64,000 nucleotides of DNA from Candidatus Dechloromonas phosphorivorans (GCA_016709495.1 JADJMS010000011.1:14336-78335); one strand, 5' to 3'. Shown: positions 17,439 through 26,835, numbered from the stretch's first letter. Notes: generated from the sequence alone by a model not told the origin. A program made the numbers and translations.

Positions 17439-18575
17439 TTACTCGTTAGCGATGCTGCGTCCGATCACCAACCGCTGGATGTCGTTGGCGCCTTCGTAAA
17501 TCTGGCAGATGCGCACATCGCGGTAGATGCGTTCGACCGGGAAGTCGCTGGTGTAACCCACCCCGCCGTGGATCTGGATGGCATCCGAGGCAATCTTCTC
17601 GGCGGCCTCGGAGGCGAACATCTTGGCCATCGAGGCTTCCTTCAAACAGGGCTTGCCGGCATCCTTAAGCATGGCGGCGCGCCAGACCATCAGACGGGCG
17701 GCATCGAGTAGCGTGTTCATGTCGGCCAAGCGGAAATTGACGGCTTGATGTTCAATAATTGGCACGCCGAAAGTAACGCGCTCCTTGGCGTAGCGCACGG
17801 CAGCTTCAAATGCGGCGCGCGCCATGCCGATGCTTTGTGCGGCAATACCGATGCGACCGGCTTCGAGGTTGGAGAGGGCGATCTTGTAGCCTTCGCCTTC
17901 TTTGCCCAGCAATGCAGAGGCCGGGACGCGGCAGTTTTCGAGAATGATTTGCACGGTGTCGGAGGCGTGCTGACCCATCTTGTCTTCGGTGCGGCCAACG
18001 ATGAAGCCGGGTGTGGCGGTGGGAATCAGGAAGCAGGAGATGCCCTTCTTGCCGGCGGCCTTGTCGGTGACGGCAAAGACAATGGCCATGTGGGCGTATT
18101 TGCCGGTGGTGATGAATTGTTTGACGCCGTTGAGTACGAAATGGTCGCCGTCACGATCTGCACGGGTGGTGATGGCGGAGGCGTCGGAGCCGGTGTGGGG
18201 TTCGGTCAGGCAGAAGCAGCCGAGCTTTTCGCCACGCGCCAGAGGCTTCAGCCATTCTTCTTTCTGGGCGTCGGTACCGTATTTCATGGTGATGCCGCAG
18301 GCCAGCGAGTTTTGTACCGAGACAATGGTTGAGGTGGCACCATCGCCGGCGGCAATTTCTTCCAGCGTCAGCACCAACGACATGTAGTCCATGCCGGCGC
18401 CGTCCCATTCCTCGGGCACGACCATGCCCATGGCGCCGAGTTCGCCGAGTTCCTTGAGGGCTTCGGCCGGGAAGGTGTGGTGCTTGTCCCATTCTGCGGC
18501 GAAGGGGGCGAGGCGCTCCTGCGCGAAGGCGCGCATCGAGTCGCGGATCATTTCCTGTTCTTGGGTGAGAATCAT
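17439..18575 (-). CDS. acyl-CoA dehydrogenase
   Basis: A 378-residue FAD enzyme that introduces a 2,3-double bond in acyl-CoA and passes electrons to ETF. The motifs CFCLTEPHTGSDASAI (FAD loop), GVKQFITTGKYA, QIHGGVGYTSDFPVERIYRD and the C-terminal catalytic glutamate in QIYEGANDIQRLVIGR are present. The glutamate position is that of short-/medium-chain enzymes, unlike the isovaleryl-CoA dehydrogenase 3.5 kb upstream. It may act on butyryl-, isobutyryl- or 2-methylbutyryl-CoA; sequence alone does not decide. Confidence 0.88.
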   Translation of the reverse strand: MILTQEQEMIRDSMRAFAQERLAPFAAEWDKHHTFPAEALKELGELGAMGMVVPEEWDGAGMDYMSLVLTLEEIAAGDGATSTIVSVQNSLACGITMKYGTDAQKEEWLKPLARGEKLGCFCLTEPHTGSDASAITTRADRDGDHFVLNGVKQFITTGKYAHMAIVFAVTDKAAGKKGISCFLIPTATPGFIVGRTEDKMGQHASDTVQIILENCRVPASALLGKEGEGYKIALSNLEAGRIGIAAQSIGMARAAFEAAVRYAKERVTFGVPIIEHQAVNFRLADMNTLLDAARLMVWRAAMLKDAGKPCLKEASMAKMFASEAAEKIASDAIQIHGGVGYTSDFPVERIYRDVRICQIYEGANDIQRLVIGRSIANE

Positions 18576-18579
18576 TTGC

Positions 18580-19485
18580 TTATCTCCAAAGATTTTTTTG
18601 TTGTGTCGTCAGCCAGACGCCGGCAATCACCAGCAAGCCGCCAAACAGTACCGAGAGGCCCAGTCGCTCATCAAGCAACAAAGCCGCCTGCAAAACGGCA
18701 AATACCGGGACCAGATTGATGAAGACAGAAGCGTGGCCCGCGCCTAACTGGTGCACCGCTTCGGTGAACCACGTGTAAGCAATGGCAGTGCCGAAAATGG
18801 CGAGAAAGAACATGCCGGCCCAGACGCGCCACGACCATGAAACCGGGGCTACATCCCCCTGAATCAATGCGGCTATGCCAAGAAACAGCGCCCCGACGAG
18901 ACTGCCATAGAGCGTTGTTGCCAGAGGGGAGAGCGTTTTTGTCGCCTGCCGACCAATGAAGGTATACGCCGCCCAACTCAGCACACAGCCGATAATCAAC
19001 CATTCGCCAAGGCCCACCGTACCCTGAATCAGCGCCAGCGCATTGCCTTGCCGATCACCGTCAGGCAACCGGCCAGCGCAATCGCGCTACCAAGTGCCTT
19101 TGCGCCGGTTCATCCGTTCCTGACCAAAAAGCCAGGCAGCAATGACAATTACAACCGGGTTCAGGGCAACAACCAGCGCCCCGCGCCCGGCCGAAATGTG
19201 CTGCAGGCCGTAGAAAAAGCACAGGCCATAAAGAAAAATGCCGAAAAAGCCCAAACCGCAAACAACTCCCCACTCACGGCTGGTTTGCAGCCGTGGCAAG
19301 GCCTGACCGGAAAACAGCACAGCCCCGGCCAGGACCAGCGCCGTGACCACGAAACGCAAAGCTGCGATACCCAGCGGTGCCGACACCTCCTGCGCGATAA
19401 CGCGCCCGGCGATCCAGGTACCTCCCCAAAAAAACATCGCAGCAACCAGTTTGGCGTATGTAAGAGAAAGGGCCTTTTGCGGCAA
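18580..19485 (-). CDS. EamA/DMT-family transporter, one frameshift
   Basis: A drug/metabolite-type inner-membrane transporter of ~300 residues with about ten helices in two EamA repeats. Repeat 1 begins KLVAAMFFWGGTWIAGRV and ends LNPVVIVIAAWLFGQERM. Repeat 2 includes GCVLSWAAYTFIGRQA, FGTAIAYTWFTEAVHQLGA and FINLVPVFAVLQAALLLDERL. The frame changes near 19075 between the repeats. The first codon is TTG directly after the thiolase stop. Cargo is unknown; an amino acid or carboxylate exporter would fit the operon. Confidence 0.75.
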
Positions 19486-20676
19486 TTACAGCATTTCCAC
19501 CGCGAGGGCCGTTGCTTCGCCGCCACCAATACAGAGGCTGGCCACACCACGCTTCATGCCGTACTTTTTCAGCGCGCCCAGCAGCGTAACGACGATACGG
19601 GCGCCGGATGCACCAATCGGATGACCCAGCGCACAGGCGCCGCCATGGATATTGACCTTTTCCACCGGTAGCTTCATGTCATGAATCGCCGCCATCGTCA
19701 CCACGGCAAACGCTTCGTTGATTTCAAACAAATCGACATCGGTTACGGTCCACCCGGTTTTTGCCAGCAATTTCTGCATGGCGCCCACTGGGGCCGACGG
19801 GAACAGGGCCGGCACGCCGGCGTGCGTGGTATGGCCAACAATACGGGCAATCGGTTGCAGGCCCAGTTTGGCGGCTTGCGAAGCGCGCATCAGCACCATG
19901 GCGGCGGCGCCGTCGGAGATAGACGAGGAGTTGGCCGGGGTGACGGTGCCGTCCTTCTTGAAAGCCGGCTTCAAAGTCGGGATTTTGTCGATATTGACGG
20001 CAAACGGGCCTTCATCCTTGTCGATCACGACATCACCCTTGCGGCCAGCAACGGTCGTCGGCGCTATTTCCCAGGAAAAACTACCATCGTCGCTAGCGGC
20101 CTTGGCGCGGGTGGTCGAACGGATGGCAAATTCATCCTGCGCTTCGCGGGTGAAACCGTAGGTCGTGGCGCATTCTTCGGCAAAAGTCCCCATCAGACGA
20201 CCACGGGTTTCCTTGGAATAGGCATCTTCGAGGCCATCCATGAACATGTGGTCGAACATCTGGCCGTGGCCGAGGCGATAACCGCCGCGTGCCTTGCTCA
20301 GCAGGTAGGGGGCATTGGTCATTGACTCCATGCCGCCCACCACCGCTGCACCGTAGGAGCCGGCGAGGATGCCATCGTGGCCAAGCATGGTTGCCTTCAT
20401 GGCTGAGCCACAAACTTTGTGAATGGTTGCGCAACCGGCAGAAAGCGGCAAACCGGCCTGCAAGGCGGCCTGACGCGCTGGCGCCTGGCCCTGGCCCGCC
20501 TGCAGAACACAACCCATCAGGACTTCTTCAATCAGATTGGCGTCGCAGCCGGCGCGCTCAACGGCGGCCTTGATTGCCACGGCACCCAGATTGGCGGCTG
20601 TCAGGCCGGCAAAGCCACCCTGAAACGAGCCCATGGCGGTACGAGCGGCTGAAACGATAACGATAGGATCATTCAT
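19486..20676 (-). CDS. acetyl-CoA acetyltransferase
   Basis: A 396-residue biosynthetic-type thiolase. It has the reactive cysteine at about residue 89 (HKVCGSAMKA), NEAFAVV, the GGACALGHPIGASGARI histidine and the final CIGGGEA cysteine. It interconverts two acetyl-CoA with acetoacetyl-CoA. In this cluster it can use acetoacetate-derived acetoacetyl-CoA from leucine. It could also feed PHB synthesis through the PHA synthase 4 kb away. The downstream DMT gene abuts its stop. Confidence 0.9.
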   Translation of the reverse strand: MNDPIVIVSAARTAMGSFQGGFAGLTAANLGAVAIKAAVERAGCDANLIEEVLMGCVLQAGQGQAPARQAALQAGLPLSAGCATIHKVCGSAMKATMLGHDGILAGSYGAAVVGGMESMTNAPYLLSKARGGYRLGHGQMFDHMFMDGLEDAYSKETRGRLMGTFAEECATTYGFTREAQDEFAIRSTTRAKAASDDGSFSWEIAPTTVAGRKGDVVIDKDEGPFAVNIDKIPTLKPAFKKDGTVTPANSSSISDGAAAMVLMRASQAAKLGLQPIARIVGHTTHAGVPALFPSAPVGAMQKLLAKTGWTVTDVDLFEINEAFAVVTMAAIHDMKLPVEKVNIHGGACALGHPIGASGARIVVTLLGALKKYGMKRGVASLCIGGGEATALAVEML

Positions 20677-20701
20677 GCTGTGTTCTCCTTGAACGGTTTA
20701 A

Positions 20702-21850
20702 TTAGGCGTCCAACGCTTTCAGAGCGGCGTCGTAACGGGTTTGCAAATCTTCCGGGCAATTCACGGTAATGCCCAAATCGTGCATCAGGCCATCCTTGAG
20801 ACCGTAGATCCAGCCATGCACCGTGACCGACTGGCCACGTCGCCAGGCATCCTGAACAACATAGGTCTGGCAGACATTCCACACCTGTTCCAGGACATTC
20901 AGCTCACACAGGCGAGCATGACGGAGTTCAACTGGTAACCGATCTACGTTCTCCAGATGTTTTGCATGAACGTCTTGGACGTGGCGCAACCAGATATCAA
21001 CCAGGCCAATACGTTCCTTGCGCAGCGCGGCACCGACACCGCCGCAGCCGTAATGGCCGACGACCATGACGTGCTTGACCTTGAGTGCTTCGACGGCGAA
21101 CTGGATCACCGACAGACAGTTGAGGTCGGTATGGACGACCACATTGGCGACGTTGCGATGGACGAAGACTTCGCCCGGCAGCAGGCCGACGATTTCATTG
21201 GCCGGTACGCGCGAGTCGGAGCAGCCGATCCACAGCAATTCCGGGGTTTGTATCTTGGACAGCTTGTTGAAGTAATCGGGATCGACTTCCTGCATCTTGC
21301 GCGCCCAGGCGCGGTTGAAGTCGAACAAGTGCGACAGGTTTTCGCTGCGGATTTCCTCTTCCGACCAGTTTTCAAGGTCGAGCGCGAGGAACATCGTGCC
21401 CTCAACCGGCGTCTTGTAGTACGCCGGCGCTTCAGTGAAGCCCAGTTCGCGGTACAGCTTGACCGCCATGCGCATGCTGGGCAGGGTGTCGATGATCAGC
21501 TTGCGGTAGCCGATCTCCTTGGCCGCCTTGATCGCGGCGAGGGCCAGCGCATTGCCGACGCCATGGCCACGCTCCTCCGGATCAACATAGAGGCGTTTCA
21601 TTTCACAGACGCCTTCACTTTCCGGAAGCGGGCGCACACCAACACAGCCGGCTGGCCGACCCTCAATCTCGGCGAAGAAAAGGCGGCCTTCCGGTGCGGT
21701 ATAAGCGCCAGGCAGGGAGGCCATTTCCTGATCGAAATTTTGATAAGACAAATCAACACCAAGCCAGGCCGCATAGTTGCGGAAATACTGGCGAACCTGG
21801 TCGATGGCTTGGGTATCGTCGGTGGAGAGGGTGCGTAAAGTAACGGTCAT
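20702..21850 (-). CDS. GNAT acetyltransferase-beta-carbonic anhydrase fusion
   Basis: A 382-residue two-domain protein in one uninterrupted frame. Residues ~1-160 are a GNAT acetyltransferase with the acetyl-CoA loop ERGHGVGNAL and a typical RKLIIDTLPSMRMAVKLYRELGF end. Residues ~170-382 are a complete beta-carbonic anhydrase: zinc ligands in WIGCSDSRVPANE and GHYGCGG, plus VFVHRNVANVV. The linker is short (LENWSEEEIRSENLSHLFDF), where a free-standing enzyme would begin. Carbonic anhydrase would supply bicarbonate to the biotin carboxylase in the same cluster. The acetyltransferase substrate is unknown. AGGAGC lies 8 bases before the ATG. Confidence 0.88.
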   Translation of the reverse strand: MTVTLRTLSTDDTQAIDQVRQYFRNYAAWLGVDLSYQNFDQEMASLPGAYTAPEGRLFFAEIEGRPAGCVGVRPLPESEGVCEMKRLYVDPEERGHGVGNALALAAIKAAKEIGYRKLIIDTLPSMRMAVKLYRELGFTEAPAYYKTPVEGTMFLALDLENWSEEEIRSENLSHLFDFNRAWARKMQEVDPDYFNKLSKIQTPELLWIGCSDSRVPANEIVGLLPGEVFVHRNVANVVVHTDLNCLSVIQFAVEALKVKHVMVVGHYGCGGVGAALRKERIGLVDIWLRHVQDVHAKHLENVDRLPVELRHARLCELNVLEQVWNVCQTYVVQDAWRRGQSVTVHGWIYGLKDGLMHDLGITVNCPEDLQTRYDAALKALDA

Positions 21851-21870
21851 TGGTTCATGCTCCTGATTGC

Positions 21871-21891
21871 GGCGCTCCTGTCCGGAGCGCC
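21871..21891. other. intercistronic hairpin
   Basis: A perfect 8-bp stem GGCGCTCC-TGTCC-GGAGCGCC lies between the isovaleryl-CoA dehydrogenase stop and the ribosome-binding site of the fusion gene. There is no U-run, so mRNA processing or partial attenuation is more likely than full termination. Confidence 0.5.
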
Positions 21892-21904
21892 GGCAGGAGC
21901 GTAT

Positions 21905-23078
21905 TTAGGCAGTTTCAGCGAAGAGTTCGCGGCCAATCAGCATTCTACGGATTTCCGAGGTACCTGCCCCGATCTCATAGAGCTTGGCATCACGCCACAA
22001 GCGCCCAACCGGGTACTCGTTGGTGTAGCCAACGCCACCCAGCGTCTGGATCGCTTCACCGGCCATCCAGGTCGCCTTCTCGGCAGAATAGAGGATCGCG
22101 CCAGCCGCATCCTTGCGTAGTGTGCGGGCGTGGTCGGTATTGTCGCAGGCCTTGCCCAACGCATAGACGTAGGCGCGGTTGGCCATCCAGGTCGAATACA
22201 TGTCGGCGACCTTGCCCTGCATGAGCTGGAATTCGCCAATGGCCTGACCAAACTGTTTGCGCTCGTGGATAAACGGCACGACGACATCCATGCACGCCGC
22301 CATGATGCCGAGCGGACCGCCACAGAGAACGGCGCGTTCGTAATCGAGGCCGGACATCAATACCCTGGTGCCTTGGCCGACGCCACCCAGCACGTTTTCT
22401 TCTGGCACTTCGCAATCGTCGAAAAAGAGCGGGAAGGTATTCGAGCCGCGCATCCCCAGCTTGTCGAGGTGGGTGCCGTGGGTGAAGCCTTTCATGCCCT
22501 TTTCGACGATGAAGGCAGTCATGCCCTTGGCGCCGGCATCCGGATCGGTCTTGGCATAAACCACCAGCGTGTCGGCGTCGCCGCCATTGGTGATCCACAT
22601 CTTGGAACCGTTGAGGATGTAACGGTCGCCCTTTTTCTCGGCCTTGAGCTTCATCGAGACGACATCGGAACCGGCGCTCGGTTCGGACATGGCCAGCGCG
22701 CCGACGTGGTCGCCGGAGATCAGCTTGGGCAGGTATTTCTGGCGTTGGGCCTCGGTGCCATTGCGGCGGATCTGGTTAACGCACAGATTCGAGTGGGCGC
22801 CGTAGGACAGGCCGATGGAGGCCGAAGCACGCGAGATTTCTTCGAGTGCGACGATGTGAGCCAGATAGCCCATATTGGTGCCGCCGTACTCCTCGCCGGC
22901 AGTCATCCCAAGCAGGCCCATGTCGCCGAATTTCTTCCAGAGATCGGCCGGGAATTCATTGACGCGATCCACTTCGGCGGCACGTGGGGCAATTTCTGCA
23001 TCGGCAAATGCCTTCACTGCGTCACGCAGCAAGGTTGATGTCTTCGCCGAGGCCGAAGTCGAGGCTGGGTATATTCAT
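21905..23078 (-). CDS. liuA: isovaleryl-CoA dehydrogenase, one frameshift near the start
   Basis: A ~390-residue flavoprotein converting isovaleryl-CoA to 3-methylcrotonyl-CoA, the substrate of the MCC genes downstream. The diagnostic feature is the catalytic glutamate in GLDYERAVLCGGPLGIM, the position specific to isovaleryl-CoA dehydrogenases. Also seen are ALAMSEPSAGSDVVSM, GSKMWITNGGDADT and QTLGGVGYTNEYPVGRLWRDAKLYEIGAGTSEI-type ends. The N-terminus MNIPSLDFGLGEDIN joins the main frame after removal of one T near 23033. It is the promoter-proximal enzyme of the cluster. Confidence 0.92.
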
Positions 23079-23099
23079 GGTTTTGTCTCCGTTATCGAT

Positions 23100-23558
23100 T
23101 TATTTTTCAGTTTTGCCATGCATGACCATAATGGTCTGCTGCATCAGCGCACACAGGTTTTCCCGGCCATTTTTGATCGCAAAGACTTCAGCCTGGGTAA
23201 TGATCAGCGTTTTGCCCGGACGCACCACCTTGCCACGGGCGATCAGTTTTTCGCCATCAGCCGGGGCGACCAGATTCATCTTGAATTCAACAGTCAGCAC
23301 CGAGGCGGTTTCCGGCACGACAGTCATCGCCGCATAGCCAGCCGCCGAATCGGCAATCATGCCAACCACGCCGCCATGCACAAAGCCATGCTGTTGTTCA
23401 ACGCCCGTCCAGTGCGGGAGATGAATTTCCGTCCGGCCATGTTCGACCAGCGCCAGCGTAGCCTGAATCAAGGCCATGGCGTTCTGGCGAGCAAAACTGG
23501 CACGCACGCGTTCGGGAAAATTCGGATCGGACGCCGCTTGGACATGACGCGCAAACAC
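23100..23558 (-). CDS. PaaI-like hotdog thioesterase, 5' end uncertain
   Basis: A ~140-residue hotdog-fold protein with the core HGGVVGMIADSAAGYAAMTVV (HGG motif), EFKMNLVAPADGEKLIARGKV and a terminal QQTIMVMHGKTEK. It would hydrolyse an acyl- or aryl-CoA. The conserved frame opens with AASDPNFPERVRASFARQNAM but has no convincing start. Upstream it runs into the end of the MerR gene in another frame, suggesting missing or rearranged sequence near 23540. Confidence 0.75.
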   Translation of the reverse strand: MFARHVQAASDPNFPERVRASFARQNAMALIQATLALVEHGRTEIHLPHWTGVEQQHGFVHGGVVGMIADSAAGYAAMTVVPETASVLTVEFKMNLVAPADGEKLIARGKVVRPGKTLIITQAEVFAIKNGRENLCALMQQTIMVMHGKTEK

Positions 23559-23845
23559 TCAGCCAGCTGGGGCGTTTCATCCTCGGTCGAGTTATACATC
23601 CCGATCAGATCCTTGATTTCGGCCAGCGACAAGCCAAGGCGCTTGCCGCGCAAGGCCATTTTCAGGCGAGCGCGGTCACGACGGGTAAAAATACGTTTGC
23701 TGCCTTCGCGTAGCGGCGCCAAGATGCCCTGATCCTCCCAAAAGCGAATCGTGCGTGGCGTAATACTGAATTCGCGAGCGAGGTCTGAAATGGCGAAAGT
23801 GATGGCCGGCTGGTCCACTGGGCTGTCCTTGAAGAGTTCGGGCAA
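23468..23845 (-). CDS. liuR: MerR-family regulator (LiuR-like), C-terminus lost
   Basis: A ~95-residue recognisable MerR protein, starting at TTG. The HTH is FAISDLAREFSITPRTIRFWEDQGILAPLREG, then RIFTRRDRARLKMALRGKRLGLSLAEIKDLIGMY, the usual pattern of LiuR-type regulators that control leucine/isovalerate genes. The effector-side coiled helix that should follow TPQLAECLRVM is absent; the frame continues into the thioesterase sequence. This is either a real deletion/fusion or an assembly error. Its place at the head of the liu cluster, divergent from a hydrolase gene, supports the regulator call. Confidence 0.72.
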   Translation of the reverse strand: MPELFKDSPVDQPAITFAISDLAREFSITPRTIRFWEDQGILAPLREGSKRIFTRRDRARLKMALRGKRLGLSLAEIKDLIGMYNSTEDETPQLAECLRVMSKRRPIRIFPNACVPVLLARTPWP

Positions 23846-23880
23846 GTAAATCAGAAGAAAGGGGATTTTTCAATCCGCAC

Positions 23881-23900
23881 CCGTATGGTAACTTGTACGG
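23881..23900. promoter_or_regulatory. candidate MerR operator between liuR and the divergent hydrolase gene
   Basis: The 20-bp sequence CCGTATGGTAACTTGTACGG has 5-bp inverted arms (CCGTA/TACGG) and lies in the 75-bp divergent intergenic region. MerR proteins bind dyads inside long promoter spacers, which fits the place and size. No clear -35/-10 pair could be fixed. Confidence 0.35.
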
Positions 23901-23920
23901 CCTCGCGCTCTGGATCGCCC

Positions 23921-24946
23921 ATGACTTTGCATTACCCTCACGCCCACGCTCCTGAAAATGGCGCACTGACAGAAGTTGCCGCTGGCGTTTTCTGGCTGCG
24001 CATGCCGCTGCCTTTTCAGCTGGATCACATCAATCTTTGGTTGCTTCGCGATGGTGATGGCTGGGTAATTGTGGATACCGGTTTTCCCGATGACGCCGTG
24101 CGAGAAACCTGGACAAAAATCATTGATGGTCTGGATGGCCCGGTCAAACGCTTGATCGTTACCCATTTTCATCCCGATCATCTCGGCCTCGCCACCTGGT
24201 TGATGGAAAAAACCGGCGCACCCTTGTCCATGACCACTGGCGAGTTCCTCACCGCACATGCAGTCTGGCATGAGTTTGGCGGACATGGCGCGCGCTTCAT
24301 GGTCGAGCAATTCCGCCAGCACGGCCTTGGCGCCAACCTGCTGGCCAAATTTGAGCAACGCGGATCGGGCTATCGCAAGGCGGTACCCAGCTTGCCGGAC
24401 TATTATGAACGCATCAAGGCGGGCGATACTGTTACGGTCAACGGCAGAATATGGCAGGTTTTTATCGGACATGGACATGCCCCAGAGCATATGGCGCTTT
24501 ACTGCGCGGAACTGGACGTGTTAATTTCCGGGGATATGCTTTTGCCGAGAATTTCCACAAATGTGAGTGTCTTTGCGGCAACACCGAATGCTGATGCCTT
24601 GGGTTGGTATCTGGATTCGCTGGATGTGTTTGCCTCGGAAGTTTCGGAAAAGGCGTTGGTGTTGCCTTCACACGGGTTGCCCTTTACTGGGGTGCAGCCT
24701 CGGGTGAAAGCACTGCACGCGCATCATGAAGAGCGTTTGCAGGCATTGGAGACAAGTTGTGAAGAGACGCCAAAGTGCGCCGCCGAGTTGCTCGAAACCT
24801 TGTTCCAGCGGGCACTTGACACGCATCAGACCATGTTTGCGATGGGCGAGGCAATTGCCCATTTGAACTACCTTGAACAAGCTGGCCGGTTGTCACGCAA
24901 CATCGACGCCGACGGTGTAATTCGATACTCGCGGTTGCCTCATTAA
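23921..24946 (+). CDS. MBL-fold metallo-hydrolase
   Basis: A 341-residue hydrolase starting MTLHYPHAHAPENG. Metal ligands are in THFHPDHLG, the GHGHAPEHMALY histidine, ISGDMLLPR and LPSHGLPF. The C-terminal part is helical (HHEERLQALETSCEETPKC). It is transcribed away from liuR and next to the PHA synthase gene. Members in such loci are often annotated as hydroxyacylglutathione hydrolase-like, but the substrate is not known. A copy of the dispersed 12-mer encodes TVTVNG inside it. Confidence 0.78.
   Translation: MTLHYPHAHAPENGALTEVAAGVFWLRMPLPFQLDHINLWLLRDGDGWVIVDTGFPDDAVRETWTKIIDGLDGPVKRLIVTHFHPDHLGLATWLMEKTGAPLSMTTGEFLTAHAVWHEFGGHGARFMVEQFRQHGLGANLLAKFEQRGSGYRKAVPSLPDYYERIKAGDTVTVNGRIWQVFIGHGHAPEHMALYCAELDVLISGDMLLPRISTNVSVFAATPNADALGWYLDSLDVFASEVSEKALVLPSHGLPFTGVQPRVKALHAHHEERLQALETSCEETPKCAAELLETLFQRALDTHQTMFAMGEAIAHLNYLEQAGRLSRNIDADGVIRYSRLPH
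24431..24442 (+). repeat. dispersed 12-mer copy 8 (GTTACGGTCAAC)
   Basis: Exact match in the second MBL hydrolase gene (V-T-V-N), followed by GGCAGAATAT. Confidence 0.88.
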
Positions 24947-24976
24947 AGCCGCGCACTGACAGAGGGAAATTAGCGT

Positions 24977-26812
24977 ATGACGAAGCAAACTGAAAATATG
25001 GGCATGAATCTGCCCAACCCGGCCGATATGGCCAAAACCTATGCTGAAGTCGCCCAGCGCGCTTCGCGCCTGATCAACCAGTTCATGGAAAAAAAGGTCA
25101 AGGACGGCGTTAGCGCACCGACCGATGAACTTGGCGTCGCCAAAGCTTTCATGGATATGTCGTCACGTTTGATGGCCAATCCGTACAAGATGGCCCAGAC
25201 CCAGATGAACATGATGTGGGATTACTGTTCATTGTGGCAGAACACCTCGATGAAGATGATGGGCCTGCCGACGCAAGCCATCGCGGCACCGAAAAAGGGT
25301 GACAACCGCTTCAAGAACGAGGAGTGGGAAGAGCACTTCATGTTCGACTTCATCAAGCAGTCTTACCTGATTACCGCCCGCCACCTGCATGACACCGTCG
25401 CCGAGACCGAAGGCCTGGACGAAGCCACCCAGCAGAAGGTCAACTTCTTCACCCGCCAGTACATTGACGCGCTGTCGCCGTCCAACTTCGCCATGACCAA
25501 TCCGGAAGTCTTCCGTGAAACCGTCAAGAGCAATGGTCAGAACCTGATCAAGGGCCTCAACAACCTGTTGCATGACGTTGAAGCTGGCGATGGCCAACTG
25601 CGCATCCGCATGACCGACACCTCGGCTTTCGAAATGGGCAAGAACGTTGCCACGACACCGGGCAAGGTGATCTTCCAGAACGAACTGTTCCAGTTGATCC
25701 AATATGATCCGCAGACCCCGGACCAGAACAAGCGTCCTTTCCTGATCGTGCCACCATGGATCAACAAATACTACATCCTTGACCTGCGCGACAAGAATTC
25801 CATGGTCAAGTGGGCAACCGATCAAGGTCACACCACCTTCATCATGTCCTGGATCAATCCGGACGCCAAGATGGCCGGCAAGTCATTTGAAAACTACCTG
25901 CTCGAAGGCTCTATTGAAGCCATCAACCAGGTCTGCGCCCACACCGGCGAAGACAGCGTCAATCTGGCCGGCTACTGCCTGGGCGGCACGCTGACCATGA
26001 CCACCCTGGCCTACATGACCGCCAAGAAGGACAAGCGCGCTGCTTCTGCCACCTTCTTCACGACCATGCTCGATTTCTCCGAGCCAGGCGAACTGGGTAT
26101 TTTCCTGGACGAAGGTGCAGTTGAAGGGCTTGAGAAGAAGATGGCCGAAAAGGGCTTCCTCGAAGGTTCCGAGATGGCTGGCACGTTCAACATGCTGCGC
26201 GCCAATGACCTGATCTGGTCGTTTGTGGTGAACAACTACCTGATGGGCAAGGATCCGTTCCCGTTCGATCTGCTTTACTGGAACTCCGATTCAACCCGCA
26301 TGCCAGCCGCAATGCACAGCTACTACCTGCGCAACATGTACCTTGGCAATCTGCTCAAGGAGCCGGGTGCACTGACTTTGGGCGGCGTCAAGATTGACAT
26401 CAGCAAGGTCAAGACCCCTTGCTACTTCGTATCGACCATCGAAGACCACATCGCACCGTGGAAGAGCACCTACATGGGTGCCCGTCTGCCTTCCGGCAAT
26501 ACCAAGTTTGTGCTGGGTGGCTCCGGCCACATCGCCGGCATCGTCAATCCGCCAGCCGCCAACAAGTACGGTTTCTGGACCAATGACGCAACCGACGGCA
26601 ACCTGCCGGAAAGCCCGGAAGACTTCCTGGCTGGCGCCACGCAGAACGCCGGTTCATGGTGGACGCACTGGAATACCTGGGTAACCAGCCTGCCAGGTGG
26701 TTCAGCCAAGGTCAAGGCACGCAAGGCCGAAGATGGCACGCTCAAAGTGATCGAGCCGGCTCCGGGCAGCTACGTCAAGTTCCGTCTGGATACCCAGAAA
26801 AAGGAAAAATAA
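24977..26812 (+). CDS. phaC: class I poly(3-hydroxyalkanoate) synthase
   Basis: A 611-residue polymerase that builds PHA granules from 3-hydroxyacyl-CoA. The lipase-like box GYCLGG holds the nucleophilic cysteine. Catalytic partners appear in STIEDHIAPW (aspartate) and LGGSGHIAGIVNPP (histidine). The family stretch LIVPPWINKYYILDL precedes the box. Length is typical of class I enzymes, which work without PhaE or PhaR. A terminator follows immediately, so it is the last gene of its transcript. No phasin or depolymerase is in the window. Confidence 0.95.
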   Translation: MTKQTENMGMNLPNPADMAKTYAEVAQRASRLINQFMEKKVKDGVSAPTDELGVAKAFMDMSSRLMANPYKMAQTQMNMMWDYCSLWQNTSMKMMGLPTQAIAAPKKGDNRFKNEEWEEHFMFDFIKQSYLITARHLHDTVAETEGLDEATQQKVNFFTRQYIDALSPSNFAMTNPEVFRETVKSNGQNLIKGLNNLLHDVEAGDGQLRIRMTDTSAFEMGKNVATTPGKVIFQNELFQLIQYDPQTPDQNKRPFLIVPPWINKYYILDLRDKNSMVKWATDQGHTTFIMSWINPDAKMAGKSFENYLLEGSIEAINQVCAHTGEDSVNLAGYCLGGTLTMTTLAYMTAKKDKRAASATFFTTMLDFSEPGELGIFLDEGAVEGLEKKMAEKGFLEGSEMAGTFNMLRANDLIWSFVVNNYLMGKDPFPFDLLYWNSDSTRMPAAMHSYYLRNMYLGNLLKEPGALTLGGVKIDISKVKTPCYFVSTIEDHIAPWKSTYMGARLPSGNTKFVLGGSGHIAGIVNPPAANKYGFWTNDATDGNLPESPEDFLAGATQNAGSWWTHWNTWVTSLPGGSAKVKARKAEDGTLKVIEPAPGSYVKFRLDTQKKEK

Positions 26813-26835
26813 TTTGATCCTCGGATCGAATTAAG

